DNA from: Streptomyces longispororuber
Lineage (GTDB): Bacteria; Actinomycetota; Actinomycetes; Streptomycetales; Streptomycetaceae
Assembly: GCF_014656095.1 (NCBI RefSeq)
Contig: NZ_BNBT01000020.1
Location: 16,097 to 80,096 of the forward strand
Length of the DNA stretch: 64,000 nucleotides
Reading direction: 5' to 3'
How positions within the stretch are numbered: position 1 is the stretch's first letter; the number at the start of each line of letters is the position of its first letter. The notes beneath the pieces are model-generated. The model saw only the letters and a program-made list of their open reading frames with translations, was not told where the DNA came from and ran no database searches. Shown piece after piece: positions 42,499 to 51,259 of the stretch. The position numbers were made by a program, and so were the translations under genes.

Positions 42499-43338
42499 AT
42501 GACGAAGCTTCCTGCTCCCGCGCTGATGCTGGGGAGCGTGCTGAGCATCCAGTTCGGGCAGGCCGTCGGCAAGCAGCTCGCCGGTGCGGTGGGCGCGTCG
42601 GGCGTCGTGGCCCTGCGTCTCGGGACGGCCGCCGTGGTCCTGCTGCTCCTGTACCGACCGTCGCTGCCGCGCAGCCGTACGGACGCGTGCCTGGTGCTCG
42701 GCTTCGGTACGGCCGTCGCGGGCATGAACCTGGTCTACCCCGCGATGGTCCTGCTGCCGCTGGGCCTGGCCAGCGCCCTGCAGATCCTCGGTCCCCTCAC
42801 GTTGGCGCTGCTGACCGCGCGTCGCGCCCGCGAGGCGGGGTGCGCTCTCCTGGCCGGGGGCGGGGTGTGGCTTTTCCACGCCCCGCAGGGCACCGGGTTC
42901 CCGCTCGGCGGCGTCCTGCTGGCGCTGGCCTCCGGGGCCTGCATGGCCGCCTACCTGGTCCTGAGCAGGCGAGCGGGGGCCGCCGGCGGCGGCGGGGACA
43001 CCCTGGCCCTGGCGGTGGCCTGGGCGGCGGTGCTCACCGTGCCGCTGGGCGTGGCACGGCACGGGACGCGCCTGTTCGCCCCGGACGTGCTGCTGCCCGG
43101 GGCGGTGGTGGCGGTGCTGTCGGCCGTGCTCCCGTACGCGCTGGAGCTGGCCGCCCTGCGCCGCCTGCCGACGCGGACGGTCGGCGTGCTGGCCGCCCTC
43201 GAACCGGCGAGCGCGGGCCTCGCGGGGACGCTGGTCCTCGACGAGCACCTCCGGGCCACGCAGTGGGCGGCCCTGGCCTGTGTGGGCGCGGCGAGTGCCG
43301 GGACGGTCGTGGGGCGACCGCGCTCGGAGGCTTCCTGA
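42499..43338 (+). CDS. EamA/RhtA-like exporter
   Basis: The 279-residue protein has ten hydrophobic segments in two five-segment EamA repeats. Segment 1 (ALMLGSVLSIQFGQAVGKQLAGAVG) and the later ALRRLPTRTVGVLAALEPASAGLAG match RhtA-like exporters of threonine/homoserine and related metabolites. ATG 42499 is chosen; a GTG at 42469 would add ten residues. Divergent LysR gene suggests inducible export. Confidence 0.88.
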   Translation: MTKLPAPALMLGSVLSIQFGQAVGKQLAGAVGASGVVALRLGTAAVVLLLLYRPSLPRSRTDACLVLGFGTAVAGMNLVYPAMVLLPLGLASALQILGPLTLALLTARRAREAGCALLAGGGVWLFHAPQGTGFPLGGVLLALASGACMAAYLVLSRRAGAAGGGGDTLALAVAWAAVLTVPLGVARHGTRLFAPDVLLPGAVVAVLSAVLPYALELAALRRLPTRTVGVLAALEPASAGLAGTLVLDEHLRATQWAALACVGAASAGTVVGRPRSEAS

Positions 43339-43413
43339 GGGCCCACCGGGACGGCGAGGCAGCGAAAACCCCTCCTGGGGAGGCGAACAGGGGTGCGGCT
43401 AGGCTCCCTTGGC

Positions 43414-44361
43414 ATGCATGTAGTCGCGGTCCTCGCGCTCGACGGGGTGTCGGCCTTCGACCTCACCATCCCCTGCCAGGTGTTCGCTCTCGCGCATCTG
43501 CCCGACGGCTCCCCGGCGTACGACGTGCGCGTCTGTGCCGACCGGTCCGTGACGGCCATGGCCGGGCCCTCGGCGCCGTTCCAGCTCTCGTCCCCGTACG
43601 GCGTGGAGGACGCGCGGTCCGCGGACACCGTCGTCGTCCCGGGAGTGCCCTCCGAGCGCGTCCCGCACCCGCGTGCCGTACGGGTGTTGCGGCAGGCGGC
43701 GGACCGCGGGGCCCGCATTGCGTCCATCTGCACCGGCGCGTTCGCCCTCGCGCACGCCGGGCTCCTCGCGGGGCGGCCCGCGACGACGCACTGGCACTTC
43801 GCCGCCGCCCTGGCCGAGCGGTACCCGGACGTCCGCGTCGACCCCTCGGTGCTCTACGTCGACGACGGGCAGGTGCTCACCTCGGCCGGGATCGCCGCAG
43901 GCCTCGATCTGTGCCTGCACATGGTCCGTGTCGACCACGGCGCGGCCGTCGCGGCCCGGGTCGCGCGGATGCTGGTGATGGCGCCCCAACGTACCGGCGG
44001 CCAGGCGCAGTTCATCGAGTACCGCACGCCCGGGTGCGACTCCGCGGACCTCGGGCCCACGCTGCGGTGGATGCGGGACAAGCTCGGCGAGCCCCTCAGC
44101 CTCGCCGACATCGCCGCCCACGCCCTGATGAGCCGGCGCAGCCTGGCACGCCACTTCCGGGCCCAGACGGGCACCACGCCGTTGCGCTGGCTGCTCGCGC
44201 AACGCGTGCAGCGGGCCCGGGAGCTGCTGGAGACGACGTCGCTGCCGCTGACGCGGGTGGCGGAGGCCACCGGCTTCGGCTCCCTCGAAACCCTCCGCCA
44301 CCACTTCGTCCGCCAGGTGGGTACGACGCCCTCCGCCTACCGGGCGGCCTTCCGCGGGTGA
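43414..44361 (+). CDS. GlxA-type AraC regulator with DJ-1/PfpI sensor domain
   Basis: The 315-residue protein fuses an N-terminal DJ-1/PfpI-like domain (VVAVLALDGVSAFDL, IASICTGAFALAHAG with a conserved nucleophile-position Cys) to a C-terminal AraC double helix-turn-helix (LSLADIAAHALMSRRSLARHF, AEATGFGSLETLRHHF). This is the GlxA class of regulators. ATG 43414 is used. Two stand-alone DJ-1/PfpI genes follow on the same strand at 44741 and 45492 and may be its targets (inference). Confidence 0.9.
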   Translation: MHVVAVLALDGVSAFDLTIPCQVFALAHLPDGSPAYDVRVCADRSVTAMAGPSAPFQLSSPYGVEDARSADTVVVPGVPSERVPHPRAVRVLRQAADRGARIASICTGAFALAHAGLLAGRPATTHWHFAAALAERYPDVRVDPSVLYVDDGQVLTSAGIAAGLDLCLHMVRVDHGAAVAARVARMLVMAPQRTGGQAQFIEYRTPGCDSADLGPTLRWMRDKLGEPLSLADIAAHALMSRRSLARHFRAQTGTTPLRWLLAQRVQRARELLETTSLPLTRVAEATGFGSLETLRHHFVRQVGTTPSAYRAAFRG

Positions 44362-44611
44362 ACGCGCGTGCGCAGGCAGGAGAGGCCTCCGGTCGCGTGC
44401 GGGCGGGCCGCCCACGCGGGCGGCCTGGCCGTATCTTGCGCGTTCCCGGCACGGGTGCCGGTGCCGTCGGCCGCCGGGCGCGGCAAGACTGACGACGTCC
44501 CGGCGCCCCGGCTCGGCCCGGTCCGCACTCCCTGCGGCCCGGGCCGAACACGGGTCCCGGCCTTGGTCCTGGATCTGCTCATGTCCCGGCCCGGCCTTGC
44601 CCGGCTTGGGC

Positions 44612-44701
44612 CCGGCCCTGGCCCTGCCGGTCCTGACCCTGCCGGTCCTGACCCTGCCGGCCCTGTCCTTGTCGGTCCTGTCCTTGTCGGTCCCGTCCGG
44701 C
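44612..44701. repeat. 15-bp tandem repeat, six units
   Basis: CCGGTCCTGACCCTG and variants recur with exact 15-base spacing from 44612 (44612, 44627, 44642, 44657, 44672, 44687). It occupies much of the 379-base gap (44362-44740) between the GlxA-type regulator and the first DJ-1 gene, and could serve as a linker of unusual structure or be functionless. Confidence 0.75.
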
Positions 44702-44740
44702 GGAACCGCGCCGCCCCGTCGACCTCCCGGAGGCTCCTCC

Positions 44741-45394
44741 ATGCCGTCCCCGTCCCGTACCGCTCCCCCGCCGTCCTCCTCGGCCGGCCACCGTCGCCCA
44801 CGGCGCCTGCGGGTGCACACCGTGCTCTACGACGGCGTGGAGGAGCAGGACTTCGCCGGGCACGTGGAGGTGTTCGGCATCGTGGGCGAGGAACGGCTCG
44901 CGCAGTCCTTCGTCACCGTGGACGACTCGCGCCGGGTGCGGACCTCCGCCGGGATCGACATCGTCTGCCGGGACCCGTGGTCGCCCCGCGCGGCCGACGT
45001 GATCGTCGTCCCCGGCGCGGGGTACGGCGACGGCTCGGCGCTCCAGCGCGAAGTGCGGCGCGGCGTCCTGCCCGCCGCGCTGGCGGCGGCCCGCGGGAGA
45101 GGCCTCGTCCTGGCGGGCGTGTGCACGGGCACCATGCTGCTGTCCGCCGCCGGGCTCACCGCCCGACGCCCCTGCACCACCCACCACATCGCCCTGGACG
45201 ACCTGCGCGAGCAGGGCGGGCGCGTGACCGCGGGCCGGGTCGTCGACGACGGCGACCTGGTCACCTGCGGGGGCGTCACCTCCGGTATCGACCTGGGGCT
45301 CTGGCTCATCGAGCGCTTCTTCGGCGCCGACACGGCCCTGTTCGCCGAGGAGGTCCTCGAGTACGAACGCCGCGGCACGGTCCACGTGGCGTAG
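44741..45394 (+). CDS. DJ-1/PfpI family protein (cytoplasmic copy)
   Basis: The 217-residue protein has VHTVLYDGVEEQDFAGHVEVFG and the nucleophile elbow VLAGVCTGTMLLSAAG with Cys128, then TTHHIALDDLREQGG and VVDDGDLVTCGGVTSGIDLGLWLIE. This order is that of the DJ-1/PfpI group of isonitrile hydratase/ThiJ-like proteins. GGAGG precedes ATG 44741. A closely related, Tat-exported paralogue follows. Possible activity is hydration of isonitriles or detoxification of reactive carbonyls. Confidence 0.87.
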   Translation: MPSPSRTAPPPSSSAGHRRPRRLRVHTVLYDGVEEQDFAGHVEVFGIVGEERLAQSFVTVDDSRRVRTSAGIDIVCRDPWSPRAADVIVVPGAGYGDGSALQREVRRGVLPAALAAARGRGLVLAGVCTGTMLLSAAGLTARRPCTTHHIALDDLREQGGRVTAGRVVDDGDLVTCGGVTSGIDLGLWLIERFFGADTALFAEEVLEYERRGTVHVA

Positions 45395-45491
45395 CCCCCC
45401 GCCCCCCCGGCCCCTCCTGTTCCTCCTGTTCCTCCTGTCCCTCGCCACTGTCCCCACCTGTTCCCCCACCACCACGAGAAGAGACGAACGC

Positions 45492-46247
45492 ATGAACCGA
45501 CGTACTGTGCTGCGCACCGCGACGGCCCTGGGGGCCGCGGGTCTCACGACCGGCGCCTCCCTCGACGCGGCCTCCGCGGCCGACACGGCCGAGGCGACAG
45601 GGGCGACCGGCTCGTCCGCCGCGCGCCCCCGCGGCCCGCTCCGTGTGCACGTCGTGCTGTTCCCAGGCGTGGAGGAGCTCGACCTCGCCGCGCCCTACGA
45701 AGTGCTCAGCGCCTCCGACCACTTCACGGACCGCGACGTCGAGGTCCGCTACGTCACCGTGGACGGCCGCCGCGCCGTCGACGCCGCCTTCGGCACCACC
45801 TTGCGCGTCCGCCACGGGTGGGCCCCGGAGGAGGCGGACCTCCTCGTCGTCCCCGGCGGCGGATACGCCCGCAAGGACCAGCCCGGGGTCTGGGCGGAGA
45901 TCCGGCGCGGCACCCTGCCCCGGGCCCTCGCCGAGGCGCGCCGGCCGGGGCTGACCATCGCCGGTCTGTGCACCGGCGTGATGCTGCTCGCCGCCGGCGG
46001 CGTCACCCGCGGCCGCCCCTGCACGACCCATCACAAGGCGCGCCCCGACCTGGAACGACAGGGAGGCGTACTGAAGAACGCGCGCGTCGTCGACGACGGC
46101 GACCTGGTGACCGCGGGCGGTGTCACCTCGGGCCTCGACCTCGCGCTGTGGCTGGTCCGCCGCGAACTGGGCGTCGACGCCGCCCTGGGCCTGGAGGCCA
46201 TGCTGGAGTACGAGGCCCGCGGCACGGTCTGGACGTCCCGCTCCTAG
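45492..46247 (+). CDS. DJ-1/PfpI family protein with Tat signal (exported copy)
   Basis: The 251-residue protein starts MNRRTVLRTATALGAAGLTTGASLDAASAA, a twin-arginine-type signal peptide cleaved near residue 30. The rest repeats the order of the upstream paralogue: VHVVLFPGVEELDLAAPYEVL, IAGLCTGVMLLAAGG with Cys160, TTHHKARPDLERQGG and VVDDGDLVTAGGVTSGLDLALWL. The pair therefore arose by duplication with one copy redirected outside the cytoplasm. Tat export would allow a folded or cofactor-bearing enzyme. Confidence 0.88.
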   Translation: MNRRTVLRTATALGAAGLTTGASLDAASAADTAEATGATGSSAARPRGPLRVHVVLFPGVEELDLAAPYEVLSASDHFTDRDVEVRYVTVDGRRAVDAAFGTTLRVRHGWAPEEADLLVVPGGGYARKDQPGVWAEIRRGTLPRALAEARRPGLTIAGLCTGVMLLAAGGVTRGRPCTTHHKARPDLERQGGVLKNARVVDDGDLVTAGGVTSGLDLALWLVRRELGVDAALGLEAMLEYEARGTVWTSRS

Positions 46248-46422
46248 GAGCTTCTCCACTTCTCGGTGTTTCTCCCCGCCGGTGAGACGACGGGACATTT
46301 TCTGGAGCGTGCGAGATATTCAACGGCTCGTTCGATCTTCCTAGGGTTGAGCACATCAACCAGCCGGGCCGGTACGCGGAACGACTCCGCGGCCGCGCCC
46401 TCACCCTCAGGGAGACCCTGTC

Positions 46423-47349
46423 ATGCGCGCTGTCATCCAGAAGTCCTTCGGCGGTCCCGAGGTCCTGGAGACCGTCGAGACCGAGCGCCCCGCGCCGCTC
46501 GGCGGCGAAGTCCTCGTCCGGGTGCACGCCAGCGGCGTCAACCCGGTCGACCTGGCTGTCAGGTCGGGCGCGTACCCGCTGCTCGGCCAGCCTCCGTACG
46601 GCGTGGGCTGGGACATCTCCGGCGTCGTCGAGGAGGCGGGCCCCGGCGCCCGGTTCAAGCCGGGCGACGAGGTGTTCGGCATGCCGTTCTTCCCGCGTGC
46701 GGCCACCGCGTACGCGGACTACGTCGCCGTGCCGTCGCGGCAGGTGGCCCGCAAGCCCGCCTCCGTCGACCACGTGCACGCCGCCGCCCTCCCGCTGGCC
46801 GCGCTCACCGCCTGGCAGGGCCTGGTCGACGCGGCCGGGCTCGAGGCGGGGCAGCGGGTGCTGGTCCACCGCGCGGCGGGCGGCGTCGGGCACTTCGCGG
46901 TGCAGATCGCGAAGGCGCGCGGCGCGCACGTGACGGCGCTGGCGAGCGCCCCCAAGCACGCGTTCGTACGCGAACTGGGCGCCGACGAGGTCGTCGACTA
47001 CCGGGCCGTCGACTTCACCGAGGCGGTCGGGGACCTCGACGTCGTCTTCGACTCCTCGTCCGAGGGCACGCGTTCGCTGTCGGTGCTGCGCCCCGGCGGA
47101 ACCCTGGTGAGCATCATGGAGCACGGCGACCGGGAGCTGGCCGCGCGGGTCGAGGAGGCGGGCCGCCGCTTCGCGGGGGTCTCCGTCGAGCCGGACTACG
47201 CCTCGCTGGAGGCGATCGCGCGGCTCGTCGACGCCGGGCGCGTCCGGCCGCACGTGTCGGCGACGTTCGACCTGACCGAGGCAGCCCGGGCCCACGAGCT
47301 GGTCGCGTCCGGCCGTACGCAGGGCAAGGTGGTGCTGACGGTGGCCTGA
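46423..47349 (+). CDS. NADP-dependent quinone oxidoreductase-like (zinc-free MDR)
   Basis: The 308-residue medium-chain reductase starts MRAVIQKSFGGPEVLETVETERP and has PPYGVGWDISGVVEEAG and VLVHRAAGGVGHFAVQIAKARGAHV (NADPH-binding AxxGGVG). There are no zinc-ligand cysteines, as expected for the quinone oxidoreductase/zeta-crystallin group. ATG 46423 follows GGGAG. It is 58 bases upstream of an AraC gene on the same strand, which may regulate it. Confidence 0.9.
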   Translation: MRAVIQKSFGGPEVLETVETERPAPLGGEVLVRVHASGVNPVDLAVRSGAYPLLGQPPYGVGWDISGVVEEAGPGARFKPGDEVFGMPFFPRAATAYADYVAVPSRQVARKPASVDHVHAAALPLAALTAWQGLVDAAGLEAGQRVLVHRAAGGVGHFAVQIAKARGAHVTALASAPKHAFVRELGADEVVDYRAVDFTEAVGDLDVVFDSSSEGTRSLSVLRPGGTLVSIMEHGDRELAARVEEAGRRFAGVSVEPDYASLEAIARLVDAGRVRPHVSATFDLTEAARAHELVASGRTQGKVVLTVA

Positions 47350-47407
47350 GCGGGTGGCGCTAGGGTGGCGGGCCGGTGATCGTGTGCGGGGGACGGAGGG
47401 GCGGGAC

Positions 47408-48343
47408 GTGGACATCCTGACCGAGGCGCTGGCGTCGATGCGGACCGGGAGTCCCACGTCCGTGCGCACCGAGGGCCGGGCCCCCTGGGGCCTGCGCCTG
47501 CCCGCCGTCGCCGGTGCCGGGTTCCACGTGGTGCTGTCCGGCACCTGCTGGCTGGTCCCGCTGGACGCGCCGCACCTGTCGCCGCTCGCGCTCAGCGCCG
47601 GCGACGTGGTGTTCCTGCGTGACGGCACCGCCCACGCCCTCGCCGACCACCCCTCCACACCGGCCGAGCCGGAGCGGCCCGAGCAGTTCAGTCCCGGCTC
47701 GCCGCTCGGGACGGTCACGCTCGGCGGGGACGGCCCCCGCGCCAGCCTGCTGTGCGGCAACTACCACCTCGACCGGGGGCGCCCGCACCCGCTCGTGCGC
47801 CAGCTCCCCGAGGTCGTGCGCCTGTCCACCGGCCACGGCCGCCACCCCCAGCTCGGCGCCGCCGTCCAGCTCCTCGGCACCGAGCTGGAGCACCCCCGCC
47901 TCGGCTCCGCGGGCATCGTGCCGGGGCTCATCGACTCGCTGCTGCTGTACATCCTGCGGGCCTGGCTGGAGGAGCAGCCGCCCGCCGCCACCAAGGGCTG
48001 GGCCGCCGCGCTCGGGGACTCCGCGGTCGCCCCGGCCCTGGCCGCGATCCACGCGGAGCCGGCCGCGCAGTGGACCGTCGAGTCCCTCGCCGAGCGGGCG
48101 GGCCTGTCCCGCGCGGCCTTCGCCCGTCGCTTCGCCACCCTGGTGGGCGAGCCGCCGATGGCGTACGTGACGCGCTGGCGCATGACGACGGCCGCCCGGC
48201 TCCTGCGCGAGTCCGAGGCACCGCTCACGACGGTCGCGGCCCGCACCGGCTACGGCTCCGAGTACGCCTTCGCCAAGGCCTTCAAGCGCGAGTACGGCCA
48301 GGCCCCCGGCGGCTACCGGCGCCGCTCCCGCGCCGCCGCCTGA
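47408..48343 (+). CDS. AraC family regulator with cupin domain
   Basis: The 311-residue protein begins MDILTEALASMRTGSPTSVRTEG, with a cupin_6-type domain (FHVVLSGTCWLVPL, GDVVFLRDGTAHALADHP) and a C-terminal AraC DNA-binding domain (WTVESLAERAGLSRAAFARRFATLVGEPPMAYVTRWRM). GTG 47408 follows GGAGGGG. Adjacent to the quinone oxidoreductase, in the usual pairing of such regulators with an NADP-dependent reductase. Confidence 0.9.
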   Translation: MDILTEALASMRTGSPTSVRTEGRAPWGLRLPAVAGAGFHVVLSGTCWLVPLDAPHLSPLALSAGDVVFLRDGTAHALADHPSTPAEPERPEQFSPGSPLGTVTLGGDGPRASLLCGNYHLDRGRPHPLVRQLPEVVRLSTGHGRHPQLGAAVQLLGTELEHPRLGSAGIVPGLIDSLLLYILRAWLEEQPPAATKGWAAALGDSAVAPALAAIHAEPAAQWTVESLAERAGLSRAAFARRFATLVGEPPMAYVTRWRMTTAARLLRESEAPLTTVAARTGYGSEYAFAKAFKREYGQAPGGYRRRSRAAA

Positions 48344-48442
48344 CGAGCGCCCCCGCGCCCTCGCCGCTGCCCGCGGAACAGCCACCCTGTCCGCGCGGCG
48401 CCGCCCGTGCCCCGGCATGACCGACGTGCCGGACACCTCCGC

Positions 48443-48459
48443 GTTGCACAGGATGCAAC
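48443..48459. promoter_or_regulatory. Inverted repeat upstream of the lactonase
   Basis: GTTGCA-CAGGA-TGCAAC is a perfect 6-bp dyad with a 5-base spacer, about 103-119 bases before the lactonase start. A further TGCACC and TTGCTTGTTCAA lie nearby. It may bind a regulator of unknown family. Confidence 0.4.
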
Positions 48460-48561
48460 TCGCGATGCACCTCTTGCTTGTTCAACCGTTACGGGTCCAG
48501 GGTGTCTGCCACACGGCTCACACAGCTCACACGTTCCCCCACCGACACGTGAGGTTCAGCC

Positions 48562-49695
48562 ATGGACAGACGACGGTTCATCGGTACGACGCTCGCCGCG
48601 ACGGCCCTCGCGGGGGTCGCGGCGCCCGCGGCGGCCGCCGCCCCCGGCCCCCGCCGCGACCGGCCCCTCTTCCTCGGCACGTACACCTCCGCGCCGGGCG
48701 GCGGCACGGGCATCGGGCTCGCCGCGTACGACGAGGTGACGGGGCGCGTCAGGACCACCGGGGTGCTGGCCGGGGTGCCCGACCCGTCGTATCTGGTGCC
48801 GCACCCCTCGGGCCGGACGCTGTACTGCGTCAACGAGCGGCCCCAGGGGGGTGTGACCGCCGTGGCGCTCTCCCCCGACGGCGGCCACCGCGTGCTGGGC
48901 ACGCGCGACACCGGGGGCGCGGGACCCTGCCACCTGTCCGTGCACCCCGGCGGCCGCTGGCTGCTGAGCGCCAACTACAGCTCCGGCAGCGTGGCCGTGC
49001 ACCCCGTCGCGGCGTCGGGGGCGCTCGGCGAGCGCACCGACCTCGTCACACACACGCAGCCGCCCCCGGGTCCCGGCCAGAGCGGCCCGCACGCCCACCA
49101 GGTCGTGACCTCCCCGGACGGCCGCCACGTGCTGGCCGTCGACCTCGGGACCGACACCGTGTACACCTACCGCCTCGACACGGGGGCGGGCACCCTGCGC
49201 CTGGTCGCCCAGGCGTCGCTGCGGCCCGGCGCCGGACCCCGGCATCTGGCGTTCCACCCCTCGGGGCGCTTCGCGTACGTCGCCGACGAGTTGGACAACA
49301 CCGTGGTGGTCTGCGCGTACGACCCCGCCGACGGGCGCCTCACCCCCGGCGCGCCGCAGTCCACGGGGACACCGCCCGGGGTCACCAACTATCCGGCGCA
49401 GCCGCTCGTCACGCGCGACGGCCGCTTCGTGTTCCTGGCCAACCGCGGGCACAACTCGCTCGCGCGGTACGCCGTCGAGCGGGGCGGCGCCCGGCTGCGG
49501 CTCCTGGGCACCACGCCGGTGGGCGGGGACTTCCCGCGCCACCTCGCCTTCTCCCCCTCGCAGCGGCTGCTGTTCACCGCCAATCAGCGGTCCGGCTCGG
49601 TGAGCGTCTTCCGGGTCGACGCGCGGACGGGCGAACTGACCCTGGCCGGGGAGCCGTTCGCCGCGCCGGTCGCCGTGTGCGTGCTGCCGCTGTAG
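48562..49695 (+). CDS. Tat-exported lactonase (6-phosphogluconolactonase/YbhE-like beta-propeller)
   Basis: The 377-residue protein has a twin-arginine signal DRRRFIGTTLAATALAG and Ala-x-Ala site near residue 28. Seven-bladed propeller repeats follow, e.g. VPHPSGRTLYCVNE, CHLSVHPGGRWLLSANY and RHLAFHPSGRFAYVADE, each ending in a short DxxxGxL. This matches the lactonase family including YbhE. It would act outside the cytoplasm. The substrate is uncertain because several family members are not 6-phosphogluconolactonases. Confidence 0.9.
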   Translation: MDRRRFIGTTLAATALAGVAAPAAAAAPGPRRDRPLFLGTYTSAPGGGTGIGLAAYDEVTGRVRTTGVLAGVPDPSYLVPHPSGRTLYCVNERPQGGVTAVALSPDGGHRVLGTRDTGGAGPCHLSVHPGGRWLLSANYSSGSVAVHPVAASGALGERTDLVTHTQPPPGPGQSGPHAHQVVTSPDGRHVLAVDLGTDTVYTYRLDTGAGTLRLVAQASLRPGAGPRHLAFHPSGRFAYVADELDNTVVVCAYDPADGRLTPGAPQSTGTPPGVTNYPAQPLVTRDGRFVFLANRGHNSLARYAVERGGARLRLLGTTPVGGDFPRHLAFSPSQRLLFTANQRSGSVSVFRVDARTGELTLAGEPFAAPVAVCVLPL

Positions 49696-49703
49696 GTGCC
49701 GCA

Positions 49704-49740
49704 GTCCCGCGGGGCGGCGGTGTCCGCCACCCCGCGGGAC
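49704..49740. terminator. Hairpin between the lactonase and the cysteine hydrolase
   Basis: GTCCCGCGGGG (49704-49714) and CCCCGCGGGAC (49730-49740) form a perfect 11-bp stem just after the lactonase stop, between two convergent genes. Confidence 0.8.
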
Positions 49741-49784
49741 GGCGAGAGCACCCCGGCTCCCGGGCCGCTCCCGGCGGGCGCGGC

Positions 49785-50381
49785 TCAGGGGGCGACGAAG
49801 CTGACGTCGTCCGCGCCGGGCACGATCTCGACCTCGTCGCCGAGCGCCCACTCGGCGACACGCGACACGGTCGCCGCGGGCACGGCGTCGCTGATGCCCT
49901 CGGCCGCCGGGATGTCGTACGTGCCGTGGGCGTCGTGGGGCATGACCACGCGGAACTCCAGGTCGAGCGCGGTGCGCGCGGTGGCGCTGACGCACATCTC
50001 CGACATCACGCCGCAGATGGCGAACGAGGAGACGTCCTCCTCGCGCAGCAGGTCCTCCAGTTCGGTGTCCTCGAAGCCGTCGTCGTACAGCTTGCGGATC
50101 ACGACCTCGCCGCGGTCGGTGTCCACGGGGAAGTGGAGCCGCCAGCCGGGCGTGCCCGGCTCGTCGGAGGCGCCCTCGGGGCCGTCGTTCTGGAGCTGGA
50201 CGATGAGGACGTCCGCCGCGCGGGCCTTGGCGATGAGCTGCCCGGTGCGCTGGAGCACACGTTCGGCGTGGGGGATGGCGTCGTGGCCGGAGACGAAGGC
50301 GGACTGCATGTCGACGACGATCAGGGCCTGGACCGGATCGTTGGGCAAGGACTTACTCTGCGCGCTCATGGCGCCCATCAT
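49785..50381 (-). CDS. Isochorismatase-like cysteine hydrolase
   Basis: The 198-residue protein has the cysteine hydrolase triad: Asp24 in LIVVDMQSAF, a lysine in EVVIRKLYDDGF, and the nucleophile in ICGVMSEMCVSATARTAL. Members include nicotinamidases, isochorismatases and N-carbamoyl hydrolases. The first of two ATGs (50381) is placed 10 bases from GGAGG; ATG 50369 is possible. Substrate unknown. It reads away from the DUF2470 gene on the same strand. Confidence 0.87.
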   Translation of the reverse strand: MMGAMSAQSKSLPNDPVQALIVVDMQSAFVSGHDAIPHAERVLQRTGQLIAKARAADVLIVQLQNDGPEGASDEPGTPGWRLHFPVDTDRGEVVIRKLYDDGFEDTELEDLLREEDVSSFAICGVMSEMCVSATARTALDLEFRVVMPHDAHGTYDIPAAEGISDAVPAATVSRVAEWALGDEVEIVPGADDVSFVAP

Positions 50382-50457
50382 GCCTGGGCCGCCTCCGTGA
50401 CCGGCACCGACCCCGCCGTTGCGCCGCCGCGCCATCTCGCGCGCGGGGCGCGGCGGT

Positions 50458-51174
50458 TCAGGCCTCCGGCGGCGCCGGGCGCAGCGCGGGGCGGCGCAGC
50501 AGCCGGGCCTTGGTGAGCAGGGCGTGCATCCGCTCGGTCACCTGGCCGAGGTCCTCCACGGGGGCGTGGAAGGCCAGGCGTACGTCGGCCTGGCTGCTGA
50601 CGCGCTCCAGGCGCAGCGTGAGGCCGTACCGGTCGATGGCGAGGGGTTTGACGGCGACGACGCCGCTCAGGCTCTCGGCCGCGATGAGCCGGGTGAGCTG
50701 TTCGACGGCGTCGGGGTGGGAGTCGGCGAGGTGCGTCAGGAGCCGTGACTCGGCGTGGGCGAGCGGGTCGTGGTCGGCCAGGGCGAACTCCTCGAGGTCG
50801 ATGCCGGTACGCCCGTAGGTGTCGTGCAGCACGACGGCGACCGGCTCGAAGAGCAGCTCGTCGCGGGCGGCCGTGAGCGAGCCGGAGAGCCAGAGCCGGG
50901 CGCGCACCCGGTCCCGTACGGGCACCGGCGCGACGTCGGCGAACTCCACGAGCGTGGTGGGCTCCCCGCGTGGCGCGCAGATGAGGGCGGCGGCCAGGGC
51001 GCTGTCCGGCGGCGGGTCGAGGCGCACCGCGCCGCGCTCGGTGACGCTGTGGGCGCCGAGGAGCTCGTCCCTGCCGATCTCGGTGGTCACCGCGCAGGAC
51101 CAGGCGGTGGCCAGCACGGAGCGGGCGCGGGCCGCCGCCGCGGGCATGGTCGTGCTGACGTGTCGGACACCCAT
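50458..51174 (-). CDS. DUF2470 domain protein under an iron box
   Basis: The 238-residue protein has an N-terminal FMN-binding split-barrel-like half and a C-terminal DUF2470 domain (DPLAHAESRLLTHLADSHPDAVEQLTRLIA), the arrangement of HugZ-related haem-utilisation proteins. GGAGG precedes ATG 51174. A 19-bp DmdR/IdeR-type iron box ends 13 bases upstream, so expression should rise when iron is scarce. Haem-iron release or siderophore-related reduction are plausible roles (inference). Confidence 0.82.
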   Translation of the reverse strand: MGVRHVSTTMPAAAARARSVLATAWSCAVTTEIGRDELLGAHSVTERGAVRLDPPPDSALAAALICAPRGEPTTLVEFADVAPVPVRDRVRARLWLSGSLTAARDELLFEPVAVVLHDTYGRTGIDLEEFALADHDPLAHAESRLLTHLADSHPDAVEQLTRLIAAESLSGVVAVKPLAIDRYGLTLRLERVSSQADVRLAFHAPVEDLGQVTERMHALLTKARLLRRPALRPAPPEA

Positions 51175-51186
51175 CTCCAACCTCCA

Positions 51187-51205
51187 TTAGGTAAGCCTTG
51201 CCTAA
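51187..51205. promoter_or_regulatory. Iron box (DmdR/IdeR operator)
   Basis: TTAGGTAAGCCTTGCCTAA is a 19-bp dyad with TTAGG / CCTAA ends, matching the streptomycete iron-box consensus TTAGGTTAGGCTNACCTAA at most positions (consensus from memory). It lies directly upstream of the DUF2470 start codon. Confidence 0.85.
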
Positions 51206-51259
51206 CTTATCGGAGATCGGGGATGGCAGCCACCACTTCCTGGCGTGGGCGCCTTGAGC

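Noticed and set aside
41409..44492. 1027-codon plus-strand frame across the LysR, EamA and GlxA genes
   Set aside because: It is out of frame with all three and has no recognisable domain; genuine proteins in the same span carry full motifs.
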